A stretch of 64,000 bases of DNA from Brachionus manjavacas (Eukaryota > Rotifera > Eurotatoria > Ploima > Brachionidae). The notes under the pieces were generated by a model, which saw only the letters and a list, made by a program, of their open reading frames with translations, had not been told where the DNA came from and made no database searches. Made by a program: the position numbers and the translations under genes. Position 1 is the stretch's first letter. Each line of letters starts with the position of its first letter. Location of the stretch: NCBI GenBank assembly GCA_019054805.1, contig JAHQIY010000005.1, positions 4,633,501 to 4,697,500 of the forward strand, given 5' to 3'. Below, in pieces: positions 11,201-23,545 of the stretch.

Positions 11201-12750
11201 AATCACATATTATTACATAACTTGATATTGTCAAGATTTCATAGGTTTTTAGTATGGAAAATTTTTCATTAATTTAACTCAACATCAAGGTTGTTGTTTA
11301 ATGCTTGTGCGGCCTATTCGGGATACCTTTTAAAATTTATTTTGTAAAAACTTGAGATCTCTTTTGTGCGGCTTTTATTTAAATTTCTAACTATTTTTAA
11401 AATAATCTTCTTATGAATTAAAACTAAGCTGAGTAAGTTGAATTTTGAAATTTTTCAAAAATTTAAAATATTTTTGCTTATTTTATCATATGCGTTCAAA
11501 CACCTCAAACAAGATTTTATTTAAGGGTGAAAATTTTAGGAGAGCTTAGGCTTTCTTTTCCGCTTTGGACGAGTTTTATTCTAAATAACCTTTTCAAGTA
11601 TGTGAAATTTTCAAGGCGCATTTTTTATTTTAAGCTGAGTTGCTCGACGGCTTTCGACCAGTTTTTTCATTACGAACAGACCTAACTAATGCAAGGAATT
11701 TTACTTCAAAAGCATACTATTTATCTCATTTATTTGGAAAATTTTTCTGATATTCATCTTATTTCTTTTCTTTTTTTGCTTTAATAATTTCGATTTTGTT
11801 CTTGTTAAAAGAAAAAAGATTTTTTTGTTGCCAGAATTCATTTTTAATTTGAGCTAATTAAACGTTTAAATATTCAGTCACGAGATTAATTTGAATTCAA
11901 CTAGCTTGGTTGTAAAATTTCCCAAAGAATCAAATTAAAATTAAAATAAATGACCCAATTACAAATAATTAATAAAAGATGTAGTCTACTATTATTCACA
12001 ATAATTGTTTGAATGATTTGGCTGCTTTGTTTTGTTGTATAATTTTTAACCATTTATTAGCAAAAATTTTCGGATCATTTATTTATTTTAAATTGATGAT
12101 TTGAACAGTTTTTCACAAAGCGTCTAAAACTAAAATAAACATCAATGTTCAAAATTTAGGCTCCGTAGACTTAATTACGAAACAAAAATATTTGATTAAC
12201 TGATTCATTAAGTTTTTTGTAAAACATTAGTTATAATAAGTTCTAGATAGCAGAAGATAATATGTGTTAACAAAAATCAAGACTGAAAAGCAACCAAGTT
12301 CAAATAATTTTTATTTATTTTAATTTCAAATGATTTATTAAAAGTTGACTTTTCAGTCACAATTGTTGAATTTTTTTAACTCTATTTTTTAAGAACCTGT
12401 TTTAATTTCTCTAATTTTACTTATCTGTGAATTTATTTGTTGTTGCCTATGAGCCTGGAGTTAATAAATAATAATGATTAACAGGATTTGAGAAAAATAT
12501 GCAGTCAATTTTTTTCAGAATGTTTTAGAGCCACATTAAAGGCTTTATTTATTTTCTTTTCTTATCTTTATATATTAAATACTTTAAATTTCAAGTGCTT
12601 TAAATGCTTTTTTTTTCTAGCCCTGAGTTTTTTGTTAAAGGCTAAGCTATCTTAAATAGTTTATTTTTCCTTCGCTACGAATCTGCACAAAGGTCGATTC
12701 TTAAATGTCAACCAATTGAACGAAAAAATCTAAAAGAAAATTTTAAATTA
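8216..12750. other. Gene-poor AT-rich region
   Basis: No gene was recognised over 4.5 kb. The one stretch with lower A+T and a coding look is 9403-9530, reported separately. The frame at 10613-10840 encodes F/K/L/N/I-rich sequence typical of random A+T-rich DNA and is not accepted as a gene. Confidence 0.5.
9403..9531 (+). other. Candidate cysteine-rich terminal exon
   Basis: A frame ending with TAA at about 9531 reads ...VIESCKPIPCPNEDREC then DLQDEK, ending SVITI. Its base composition is richer in G+C than the flanks, and the ESC...PCP...C spacing recalls the end of a thrombospondin type-1 repeat. A possible acceptor AG precedes it at about 9430. No partner exon was found, so it may be a lost exon fragment or chance. 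Confidence 0.25.
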
Positions 12751-13010
12751 AAATTAATTTTTATTTTGAAGAGGGATGACAAACACGGTCCAAGCCGGTT
12801 CTTGAATCTGTTTGCTTGAATAGTTCAGCCCTCACTTCAAAATTCATGAATATTAACAGTACTTTATTGATTATTTGCATTTGGCGATTTAATAAATCAA
12901 ACAATTTTGGTTCAAGGATCCGTGCGTGCTTCAAATTAAATCCTAAGCAAATTCTCCGCGGACTAAGTGTCCGATTTAAGCAATCAATTCTAATCAAGTT
13001 TCACTAGTTC
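12751..13010. other. Lower-A+T patch, unassigned
   Basis: Open frames of 60-78 codons exist on both strands here, each rich in charged residues and neither recognisable. The patch lies 3.6 kb upstream of the SH2 gene in the same direction and might be a 5' untranslated exon or promoter. There is no direct support. Confidence 0.2.
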
Positions 13011-14130
13011 TTTTTTTTCATTTCGTCCATCTCAAAGTGTTTGGAGTTGCGTGCAAAAATTGTCAGACTTTTGTTAGGTTGATATTTGAATCAAATTTAA
13101 ATATTCTAGACTTGTTTTTGTTTTGTTCGAGTTTTAATTTTGAGTCGAGATTTTGCTAAGAGCTTTTTTTGATAAAAAATTAACAACTCTCTTTAATCTT
13201 TTAAGTTACCTATTTAATTTTGATGCGAAAATTTAGTACATTACAGCGAACTAAATTGAGAACTTACCGCAATTTTCCATTAGAACCTGAATAGCGGTCA
13301 AAAATGAACAAAAATTATTTAGAAAAAATATAAATTTTTTTAGTAAAAATTTCGGCGTTAAATCACCGCCTATCTCATTAAAAAAATTTTTTATTTCTTC
13401 AAAGTTTTTAATTGAATTTATTGATAATAAATAAAATTTTACTAAGAGAGTGCATTTTTTTATTATGGTTTAAAAAATATGTGTATTTATTAATTTACCT
13501 TAAAGAGTAATTTAAAATGCAAAATTGCATGATAAAAATCAAAAATTTTAATTTTAATATTACGACGTTATTAATTAGACGATTAAGCCATAAATACTTA
13601 TTTTCTTTCGTAATTCAAAACTTCGAGAATTGGATAGTTTTAATTAATTAAAAATAGCTTTATTTTTGAAATACAATACATACACTTTATTTTTCAGAGA
13701 ATCTAAGACACTGAGTTTGGATCAATACACGAAAGACGATAGACACAGGTGACATCAGTTTAAATGAAAAAAAAGCCTAATCCGATACATTTAAATATTT
13801 ACATTGATTAAAATTTCTAAAATGAAAAACTTTAAATTGTTCAAATTGATACTTAAACCGTGACCAGATTAATGAACTAGATGACATTTTGACCAAGTAA
13901 TTAAAAGAGCTTAATTTAGCTAAATCTAGTGCCAAAAGTTAACCTCTAATGGATCTAAGGTCTAAAAACAGGTATATTATCAACCCAAACAATAAAACAT
14001 GTTTTGGTATTTAGACTCAGATTAGGAGCTCTGGATTTTTCTATTATTAAATGATCATGAATACATTTATTTATCTTAATAGTTCATAAAATAGATTATC
14101 AATGATAAAACTTAATTTACACACTAAAAC
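13011..14130. other. AT-rich intergenic stretch
   Basis: I see no gene, repeat array or structured element here. Confidence 0.5.
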
Positions 14131-14200
14131 TAGACTCGACCGGGAATTAAACTCGGATACAAACACTAGTCTCGGATTTAGAATCCAATACAATAGGATC
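14131..14200 (-). tRNA. tRNA-like relic (degenerate)
   Basis: On the minus strand a 5-bp stem TTGGA/TCCGA closes the 7-nt loop TTCTAAA, and downstream CCGAG-TTTAATT-CCCGG forms a T-arm-like hairpin with one mismatch, close to a B-box. The segment resembles tRNA-Arg(TCT), ATTGGACTTCTA..., less one base. The acceptor stem does not pair and the variable arm is long, so this is at best a tRNA pseudogene or the head of a tRNA-derived SINE. Confidence 0.3.
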
Positions 14201-16656
14201 TTTTCAGTTCGATGAATGGGTATATCAGCGATCGTAAGTTTTCTCTGTTTAGTCTAATGATTTCTATTGACCATGTTTTAATTTATTGTAAATATATTCA
14301 TCAATCTTTTATAAATTTAGGTTTTATTCAAATTTTTATTTGTACTACCTCTTAGCTTAATAATGAAAAGGAATCAATTAAATTTTAGATCTAGAAATAA
14401 AAATGACACAATTTTCCAATATTGATCTATTTTTTGTTATTTTTTTTTCAAATTGAATTCAGGATATGTAAAGTCTAAAACAGCAAGAGAATTGACCTGT
14501 AACGAAAATAGAGATCATTTGTTTAATCAAGGTCTAAAAATAGAACATAGAAATATAATTAAGCATTTTTTTAGGGGAAAAATTTGACTCAAAAATCAAA
14601 ATCAAATCTCAACTAAATTTTGTTTTTGATATGCATCAAAAAAATAATTTCTTATAATAAAATTTATTGAGATAAATTTTGAAAATTTCACATTCAAATT
14701 TTTGTTTAGTTTTAACAAAAATTAGTCTCTAATCGTTAGAGAGTTTAGGGATTATGGACAAAAATTTGGAACGTTCGTAAAGGGAAGCAAAAAGGTTGAT
14801 TTAGTTTAAATAAATTCAAAAATAGTAGATTTTAACAATGCCTATCTCAAAATTTTAAGGCTTTAAGATTGAAATTAAGATACTTTAGCTTTTGGTGATC
14901 TCTTAGTGGGATCGATCAAAAAAAGGAATGAGTTTTATTTGAAGAGTTGAAAATTTATTTTCAATTTTTTTGTCATAAACTCTTTCTAAAACTTCTCTTA
15001 GAGCATAAGTTTATTCTTTTAGAGTCATTATCATCTAAACAGTGTTGTAACAATTTTTTATTTTAATAATAAACTTAAATTTAGCTTATCTTCCACTAAA
15101 TAATGTCAAATTTAAACCTTTTTTTCTAAAAAAAAATTGAATTTTATAATTTATTTAAAAATTAGCTTTATCCTAATTATTATGCTATATTCGATTTTTT
15201 AAAACTTTTCCAAAATTAAAATTTTTTTAGAATAAAGCTTAAAATTGGACATTATTTAAAGAATGTAAGCCAAAGTTAAGTTTATTCTTAAATATTAAAA
15301 AATTGCTACAACATTGTTTAGACGGAAGAAACTCAAAAAGAAACGAACTTGAGGTTATGATATTTTTTTTGTTTTCAATAAAAATTTAACACTGTTCATT
15401 TTAAGATTTCAATTGAAAGAATTGCAGATCTGATCGGAGCCAGCGATCAAAAGGGTACTGGGAAAATAGATGAGCGCCTACCCTACTATCATGTTGGCTT
15501 TATAGCATGAGATAAATTTTATTTATTTAACGATTTTGATAGAATCTTAAGAGATTTTTTAAAAAAAAATTCAATCAGGATCAAAATTCTTTTTTTAAGA
15601 TTCCTTAATTAGATAACATTTGATTTAAGAGAATTCAAGAAGTAATTCAAAATCTTATGACTCGTAAAATTCTTTCAAAATCTTATGACTCGTAAAATTC
15701 TTTCAAAATCTCATCTTTATCGTTTAATTAAATCATTCTAAGATTTTCAATTCATTTCAGAATTAATTAAAAATTTATTTTTATAGTTTGTTTGTTTTAA
15801 AATTTATCTTTGACAACATCGTCCATATGTCTTATAATTTGAACAGGGTCTAAGATAAGATTTTTGATAGTAATCGTTGCATGGGAATAAAAAATTTTGT
15901 CAGACTTTTTAGAAAAATTTCACTTTATACAGAGAAAAGATTTTTTAATAACAAAAATATTTAATTTCGAGCAAATAAGCGCTCGATCTTGAGCATTATC
16001 TAAATAGTTTAGGACAGCTTTTTTTTAAATGTTGGTTGTTTAAATTCTGGATTGCTAAGATCTTAATAATATTTTAAACCTTTGCATTTTAATTAAAGTT
16101 CAGGACCGTCATTTGCGAGTACCTGCCAAATTTTGTAATTTTATCCATTCTCGAAGATAATTAATTCAGTAAATCAAACCAAATAGCTTTCTAAAAAAAT
16201 ATCAAATTAATAAAAGTGTTTTTTCTTTAACAAAAAAATAATAAAATAGATTCTATTTTTTTGTCACAAAATAAAATAAAAAATTTAATCACTTGTCAAG
16301 AAAAATCAGATTTGTACCAAAATTGAGAATCAGATTACAGTTTAAGTTTTAGCAAGATTGAAAAAATCAGTTTAAAAGATTAGTTCAAGCTGTTCGCAGG
16401 CACTAACATCTAAAATGTATAAAAAGAGCTATCATATGGCTTATGGACACATGTGTACGTGCACCTGTAACAAGATTTTATTCGAACACAATTAAAAAAA
16501 AAGCAAAAAAACTTTCCAAAATATTTTACTTCGACTTTCATTAAAATATTTGTCTTCCCTACGTCGCAATGATCACGAGCAAATTTTCTCTTGGTTTAAA
16601 TCTAATGCCTAATTTTAGATTAAAATGTTTTAGTTTTTGATTAAACTGTTTTTAAA
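14201..16656. other. Intergenic, with 29-bp duplication
   Basis: No gene is visible. A perfect two-copy tandem duplication of a 29-bp unit (TCAAAATCTTATGACTCGTA...) lies at 15647-15704. The final few hundred bases must hold the promoter and 5' UTR of the SH2 gene, but I see no distinct promoter motif in the A+T-rich background. Confidence 0.5.
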
Positions 16657-19600
16657 ATGACAAATAATAAGCAAGAATTAAGTAGCTTTATTAAGAGTGA
16701 AACTTCCTCTAATAAGTACTCGTTCAATGGATCAGGATCCAAGCGATTAAGCTTTATAGATAAAGGAAAATCATGGGTAATTTTAAACAAGACACTTTGT
16801 AGAAATGTTTTACCTCTTAAATAGGCCAAGCAACTTATCAAAAGCAATAGAATACCCAATTCACCGTCGCTCACGGCTCACAAGTCATTCGATTCATGTG
16901 ACAGTGGTATAGATGTAAACTCGTATTCTTCAAACAGTTCAAAGATATCTACTTCCTCATCGTGTTCGTTTATAACCAATTTTCAGTCAGAAACACCATC
17001 TACTAGTTTATCTTATTCGAATTCATCTTGTCTAGTTTCTCCTGTTGATGAGAGTGGATATCTAGTGCCTATAATGAGCAAGCCAATGGTCAAAAAAATG
17101 CCTTTTCGTAAAGCATCCAATTCCCAATTGATCAGAAGTTTTTCCACTCGCAGTGCCTATTCTACGCAACACAATAACAATCAAAATGTATTGACTAATA
17201 GAGCCACTATATGCGAGGAGATACGCTACAATGATGCAGAGTTTTGCATTAGATGCAATTCAAAGCTCAACATCAGAAAGAGTGGTTCGGCATTTTCGTT
17301 TAATCAACCAGTTGTAAGTACTTTTTACACTTTATTAATTTTATGATTTTAAACTATAAAAATAAACTAATTGAATAGCTTTTGAAGAAATCTTATCTAA
17401 ATCATAAATCACAAGATGATTATTTTCAAGCGATTAAAGCTAATCTAGATTTGAATTTTTAACTTTAAAATATCTTCTTTTTTTTACTTGAATCAACAAC
17501 TTAAGTCATTTTCTTAAGTCTATGTTGGTTTTCTAGAATTTTAATTTGTTTTAAGAAATTATTCTTGAGGAAGCATCAAACCTCTTCTTAAGGTTAAGAG
17601 AAAATTTTTCCAGATAAAAATATTATGTAATTAGTATAAGTGAAGTTGCATAAGTCGAAAAGATAGTTAAATTAAAAGCTATTAAAAAAAGTGATTGTTT
17701 TACTGAGTTCTTATGTATCTGAAATTTTTAACTCCCGAAGAATTGATACACACAAATAGAATAGTAGTATTAAGTTATATTTTAAAGTATCAAAAAAATT
17801 TTGTTTGTAAAACGCAGGGTTGTGTTTAAAAGTCATCAGCCTCAAGTCAAGTCTAAGTCCAGACTTTTTTTTTTATTTATTTTTCAAAAGTCCAAGTCTA
17901 GGCTTTAAAATTTTGAATATTGTGAAGAAATTTATGCTAAAATTGCAAGAAAATTCTGATTTGGAACTTTTAGACAATTCTGGTAAAATGAAAGGATACA
18001 AAAAACTGTAAAAGATGATATAATTTTTTGATCAATTTTTTTTAGTAAATAAAGAAGCGAAATACTAAGTCCTTTCAACTTTGGCAAAATTATGTTTCTA
18101 CTGTAAATAAAAAGCTATGGACCAAAGAACTTTACCGTCTTCTTCATGCTCTTTCATTTGATATTTATTTTTTTGGAAAGATAATTTAATTAAACAAATT
18201 TTCATGTCTTAAGAGAAAAATTGGAAAAGTGAAACTAAAAATTAACCAAATAAAATTTTTTGATAAAGGTTTGATCATAAATCAACAAAAAACTGATATC
18301 TAATTATCAGATTAAAATATTTGAAACATTTATTTTAAAGTTTGTAAGAATAAATTTTAAATAATTTGTATTATTCTTTAAAAATTAAAAACAATCTATT
18401 TAGTATTATGAAATGTAGAAACAATAAACAAGCAAGCACATGCCTGCTATGGACAGACGTGCCTTTGTCTCTACCAACGATCAAGGGTCACGCACCATAC
18501 TCTTACTACTTCTACCAACTAAATAAGAAAATTTAAAGAAAGTCTAAATATTTAACAAAAAATTATATTTAAATAAAGCTTAAATCTTAAAATTTAAAGC
18601 TGAGTGGTGTTCTGTTTATTTTTTTTTTTCAATATTTTAATAAAAGTCAAGCTTATGTTTTTACCAAATTGAAAAAATAAGTACGTTTTATTTTCAATCA
18701 TAATTGGTAGTGATAGAAGCTGTTTATCGACAGATTTTAATGATCTAATAGTAAATAATCATTTATTCTAAACTTTTGGAAATATTATATTTTTAAAAAT
18801 TTAGAAAAAATTGAAGAAAATATAGTTTTAATTTTATCTTTTAGAAATGCTATTACAGAATGTATTAGAAATAATTAGGTGAATCAGATCAATTGCATTC
18901 TCAAAATTATAAAAAACTTTAAACCACATTTCAGTTAACATTTTTAAAAATTATAATAAAGAATGAATTCAATTTGTGCAAAAATTACCAAAATTAATTT
19001 TAATAAAATTAAAAAGCAATAAGTCATCTGGGAGAATATTTATTTTTAAATCAAAGCATGATATATTAAAATAATTTTATCTTATTTTATTGTGTAAAAT
19101 TTGTTAATTTTATTTAAAAAATTATCTAGCTGATAAATATGTGGTTATTCATTATTTTTTAAAATGTACTTCACCTTAAATTTCTAGTAATTAAAAAAAT
19201 ACATCATTATGCAATTAATTGCGTATTTTTCCGAATAATAATTTCGCGTTTTATGCAAGAGCTTAATATTTAAAAAAGGAAAACCTTTATAAATATTATA
19301 TTTAATATATTATAATGACAATTTTAGATTATCATTTAAACTGAGGATTTGTGAAAATTACTTAAAATCAATGACAAAATCGATTTATCATTTTCAGTTA
19401 GAGACTTCAATTTATCTTATATTTGTTCTCATTTTTATTAAATCAGCAGATAGTTCTTTAAGTTCTATTAAAAAAAATTTTCATTTCATTGTTTTTCGAC
19501 TAAAAATTGTGTGTTAACTTTGGATTAAAGATGAGTGATCTTATCAACATTAAAAACTAAAATTATAATTGAATATCATAATTGGATCAATCAATCGATT

Positions 19601-22600
19601 AAAATCCAAAACTATCAAATTTTTATCAATACTCAAGTTATGTTTATTTTCATTATCTATTTTTTTAAATGGTTAATTTTCAATTTCAAATGGTGATTTA
19701 TTAAATTTAAAATGTGCCTTTTATTTACTTTTACTAAAATACAAAATTTTTATATAAAACTATTGAATTTTTTGATTTATTAAATTTATTTTATTTATTT
19801 GTATATCTGTACCGAGCTAAAGCTCCTTCAGATTAAATAAAAAAAAATAAAATTAAAAAATAAAAATAAAAAATAAGAAAAAAGTAAAGTTTAAATGATA
19901 TAAGTTAAAAAGAAGATAAATATTAAAATTAAAATAAGATAAATTTTGATAGAGAGTAGCAGAATACATATTTTTAAATATTTGATGATTCAGGAAAAAA
20001 GGAAGAAATGGTAAGGTAGCAATATTGTAATTCTCATTAAATTAAATTTTGTTACTCTCATTAAAAATCAAGTAAATCGAAAACTTTTGCTTGCTAGACT
20101 TACTTGGAGGAATTTTATGAAAAAAAATTTTCACAATTTCTAATGGATTCAAGGATTTTGTTTTGGTTTATAGATCAAAGTATGATTCTTAGCTTGACAG
20201 TAAAGAATTCTTGAGTAAATACTGAGTAGAGAAAGATGATTTTTCTTTTTTAAAATTTTATATTAAAATTAGTGGTGTAAAGTGAATACAATTATTAATT
20301 GAAACGATTTTAAATTAGCTACAAGTTAACTTGGATTTGAAATAATTAATTTAATTAAAATCGAATGGCTTCAATCTGTCAAATAAAGTATTTGAATCGA
20401 TTAAATTCAAATCAACAAAAATTTGCTCAATCAAGTGGATGACAATTTTTGAGTTGTCAATTTTTCAGAATTATTCGATACCTGATACAAATACCGGTTT
20501 CGTTTCTAAATAGCTAAAACTCTTATAAATTCAACAGAATCTTAAGAAAATTCTATACTTTTTTATATTTATTTAAAACTGAATTGGTCAAAGAAAAAAT
20601 TATTTTTCTTATCAAAATAAAGTAAAAAAAATTTAAATTATTTTTTTCAATTTTAAGGAAGAAGAGCTGGTTAAATCGAATCAGTCTTATAGCTTTTTTG
20701 AATCTTTCACTTGCGAGTCTTGTTTACAATCAGCCACAGGTACAAATTGTTTACCAATTGATCAAAACAAAGTTTTATTTTTTGATAATTATCAAATTTA
20801 GCTAAATTAAAAGTTCCACGTGTACGAGCACCGAGTCCTCCGCAGACCAAAATCACATCAAATCAACCGGCACCACCTCTTCCCTCACAGCCACCGCCAT
20901 CACTCGCCAAAATAACACCTATTCTCATATCCACTTTGCAGAGCAATCAAATTGTCTTCAACGAAACAAAACTTTTGACACCAAGTCAACAAGCTGGTCA
21001 AATCGCCAATTGTTGCTGTAATTGCTGCCGAAAAAATCTTATAAAAAGTTCATTTAGCAAAAAGATTCGCTCATCAACACCAGAATTCGAGCCTTATCTT
21101 ACCAACAACAGTCTGAACTTGTCAAGCATCAGCAAAACAGAGCCTTTGATATACATAGACAGCCAAGAGGACTCGGTCGATTTTGACATGAACAGCTTGC
21201 TGGGAAAGTTAAAGATGAAAAGTTGCAAAAAGTCAGAAAATGAGCGGAACAATCGCATTGACCACGATTATCACCACATAGAAGATAACTGTGATAAACA
21301 ATCTAAACATTTGACACCTGGCGACCGTGTTGAATCTTTCGAGTTCATTAACTTGACGAAACAAGAGGCCAAAGTGGTGAAATACGAGCCAAGCTGGGAA
21401 GACTCGACCATGCTAGTTGTAAATAGTTTGAGAGAAAACCTGCACAGAACCATGGGTAGACTTTCGTTCAGACACAAATCGTATCAATTGGACAATGCGC
21501 AGCGTGCTTCTTTTCCGCTTCAGTTGAATAATAACAGGTAATTTATCCGACTCTAATTTGTATGGTTATGCAATTTAAGGTGTTTTGTTTAAAACTATTT
21601 TCTAAAGTATCCCTTAGATAAACATATCGATCCATTGAGAGATTAGATTGTGTAATATTGTAAACAATTAAAAAAACTGTGAGAATTATTTCTAGATATA
21701 AATCGAATATGCATTTTTTCATAATTATTTTAAAATATTTAATCGTCTAAAATATCTAAGCTGGTCAAGCGAACCGTAACGAATCGTAATCCCAACAAAT
21801 ATGAGTAAACATTAATTTTCGGTTTCGGTTCGCTTGACAACACATGAATTAAATGTGTAAAATACTTTGAAAAACATCGAAATACCATTTGAATAAATAA
21901 GAGAGTTTAGCTATTTAAACTTTCTCTTTTTATTTTTATTTAGATAAAAGTCTTCTAAATAAAAAAATAATAATACAAAATGGTTAAAATTTTTCCGTTT
22001 AACATTCATAAGAAAGGGTTAGAAAAAAGCTTTTTTTTGCTTTATTAAATAAATATTTAAAAACTTGTTTTGAAGTGATGACATAGAGCGACTTTTGTCA
22101 GCTTCGATAAGTGACAGTGACAACAAGACAATGACGGATAGTTCAGAGAATAGTGTGTCATTCAGCGATTCGTCAGTGGATTTGGAAAGCGCGTCAGAGT
22201 CCTGGTACCAGCCTGAGATGCCCAGAGAGAATGTATTGGCGTTTTTGATCAATCGGGACATTGGTTCATTTGTGATCCGATTGAGCTCGTCTTGCAAAAA
22301 TTGTTTTGCTTTGTCTATCAGAGTGCCGTATTTTGCCAACCAACACGGAGTAGCGCATTATCTGATTACCAAGAATAAAAATGGCTTTAAGCTTAAAGGA
22401 GTCGACAAAGAGTTCAAAACGCTCAAATCATTGGTCACTCACTACTCAGTAATGCAGGAAATTTTGCCAGTAACACTTAATTTAAATGACACCCATTTTG
22501 ATATAAGCAGTAATTTTCAATTTTTTAATTGTAATCAAATAAAAAGAAGTAATTTTTTGAGCAGTCATAACACCAAAAATGTGTCTTGCCTGATAAAATA

Positions 22601-22601
22601 G
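16657..22601 (+). CDS. SH2-domain adaptor, tensin-like SH2
   Basis: Five exons: 16657-16776, 16825-17313, 20658-20739, 20802-21537, 22076-22601, giving 650 residues. A C-terminal SH2 domain spans about 519-612, starting WYQPEM, with the phosphotyrosine-binding Arg in GSFVIRLSS and the downstream HYLIT...GFKLKG and LVTHYSVM typical of tensin-class SH2 domains. No PTB follows, unlike tensins. The N-terminal 470 residues are mostly low-complexity and serine-rich, with two CxxC pairs (FCIRC about 185, FTCESC about 215) that could bind zinc, a proline-rich segment (PPLPSQPPPS, about 250) that could bind SH3 domains, and a CCNCC cluster. It is probably a cytoplasmic phosphotyrosine adaptor. The last acceptor was chosen at 22075 because it alone keeps frame. 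The start is the first in-frame ATG. Name unresolved: tensin-related, or another SH2 adaptor. Confidence 0.75.
17314..20657. other. Large intron of the SH2 gene
   Basis: This 3.3 kb intron contrasts with the usual 40-60 bp. It holds a hAT-like relic with CAAGTCAAGTCTAAGTCCAG words (about 17840-17905) and a retroposon tail at 19795-19880. No coding exon was recognised. Confidence 0.6.
19785..19880 (+). mobile_element. Short retroposon 3' end
   Basis: TTATTTATTTGTAT, then the core ACCGAGCTAAAGCTCCTTCAG (19811-19831), then an A-rich TAAATAAA-type tail. The same core recurs in reverse at 28586-28608, so this is a dispersed LINE 3' end or tiny SINE. Confidence 0.6.
21764..21841. mobile_element. 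Short hairpin MITE in intron
   Basis: GGTCAAGCGAACCGTAAC at the left pairs with CGGTTCGCTTGACAAC at the right across about 45 bp. The G+C-rich arms are unlike the surrounding intron. It lies in the last intron of the SH2 gene. Confidence 0.6.
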
Positions 22602-22834
22602 GCACTAAGTTATTTTTCTTAGTAATAATGTACCAAAAATATATTTTAATTGTATAGATTTTTTCCTAAAATGTCTGACGTTTTTTATACTAGATTTATT
22701 TTTAATTATTTGTTATGTCGATTATTTTTTACATAAATAAACTGATCAAAATATGCCATTTTTAATAGAAAATTTAATGCTAGAAAACTGAAGAGGATCC
22801 CTGAACAAACAGTTGGATTAAAAAAAATTTGAAA
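22602..22834. other. 3' flank of the SH2 gene
   Basis: This stretch holds the likely 3' UTR. A candidate polyadenylation context (ACATAAATAAAC) lies near 22730. No gene is present. Confidence 0.4.
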
Positions 22835-23545
22835 ATGAGTATGAGTGAATATTTTTCATTATACTTAAAAAAATTATTAAGGAGATGGACTCCAGAAAAA
22901 TTTAGAGCGGCTATAGTCTTGTTTTTAGCCCTCTTGCTAGTAAGTTTTATGAAAGAAAATATAAAATTTAGAAATAAAATTCAAAATTAAAACTTGGTAC
23001 TCTCAAGGGACATTTTTTTATTTTTAATTGCTAAAAAGAAAAAATTTAGAAAATAAATCCTAAACTTTTGAAAATTAATTTTTATTTTTAATTATTGGTA
23101 AAGCTTATAAACTCACATATTAAAGAATTTTTAGTAATTGTTTTTTTCCACTTAACACTTCTTGAGTAATGAAAAAAAAAAGTTAATTAAAAAAATAAAA
23201 ATGAAATAAATATTAAAAATTTATTTATTTTAAAAATTCTTAATGTTTCTATGTGCATCAAAAATTATCATTAAAAAAAATTTGTACTGGAGATGTTGTT
23301 TAAATGACAACAGATGATAATCCCTAGAGTTTCATTATTTTATAGTCTTTCGAGGGAAAAGGAAAATAACTTTAATCGGAAAAGAACAGAGATATAACTA
23401 ACATTAGGTTGAGCAGAAACATCCGCCAAGAACAAAAGAATACCAGTTGATGCTTCATTCTTCCCGCAGAGCAAAAGAAAAAAGAAGAAGAGAAACGATT
23501 ACATGTCATTACAAATTTATAAATTTGATTACAAAATTATCATGA
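22835..23545 (+). CDS. Candidate small membrane protein
   Basis: Exon 22835-22939 encodes MSMSEYFSLYLKKLLRRW then TPEKFRAAIVLFLALLL and ends at a perfect GTAAGT donor. Exon 23408-23545 begins after an AG and continues in phase (VEQKHPPRTKEYQLM...RRAKEKRRRETIT), ending at TGA, for 80 residues in all. One transmembrane helix (about 24-35) is followed by a very basic tail. The second exon has clearly lower A+T than its flanks, which supports coding. Without splicing, the first frame would still give a 51-residue membrane peptide. No family was recognised, and the 468-bp intron is longer than usual. The call rests on splice signals, phase and composition only. Confidence 0.4.

Noticed and set aside
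22019-22339. 106-codon minus-strand frame
   Set aside because: It overlaps the SH2 coding exon, whose domain is unmistakable on the plus strand.
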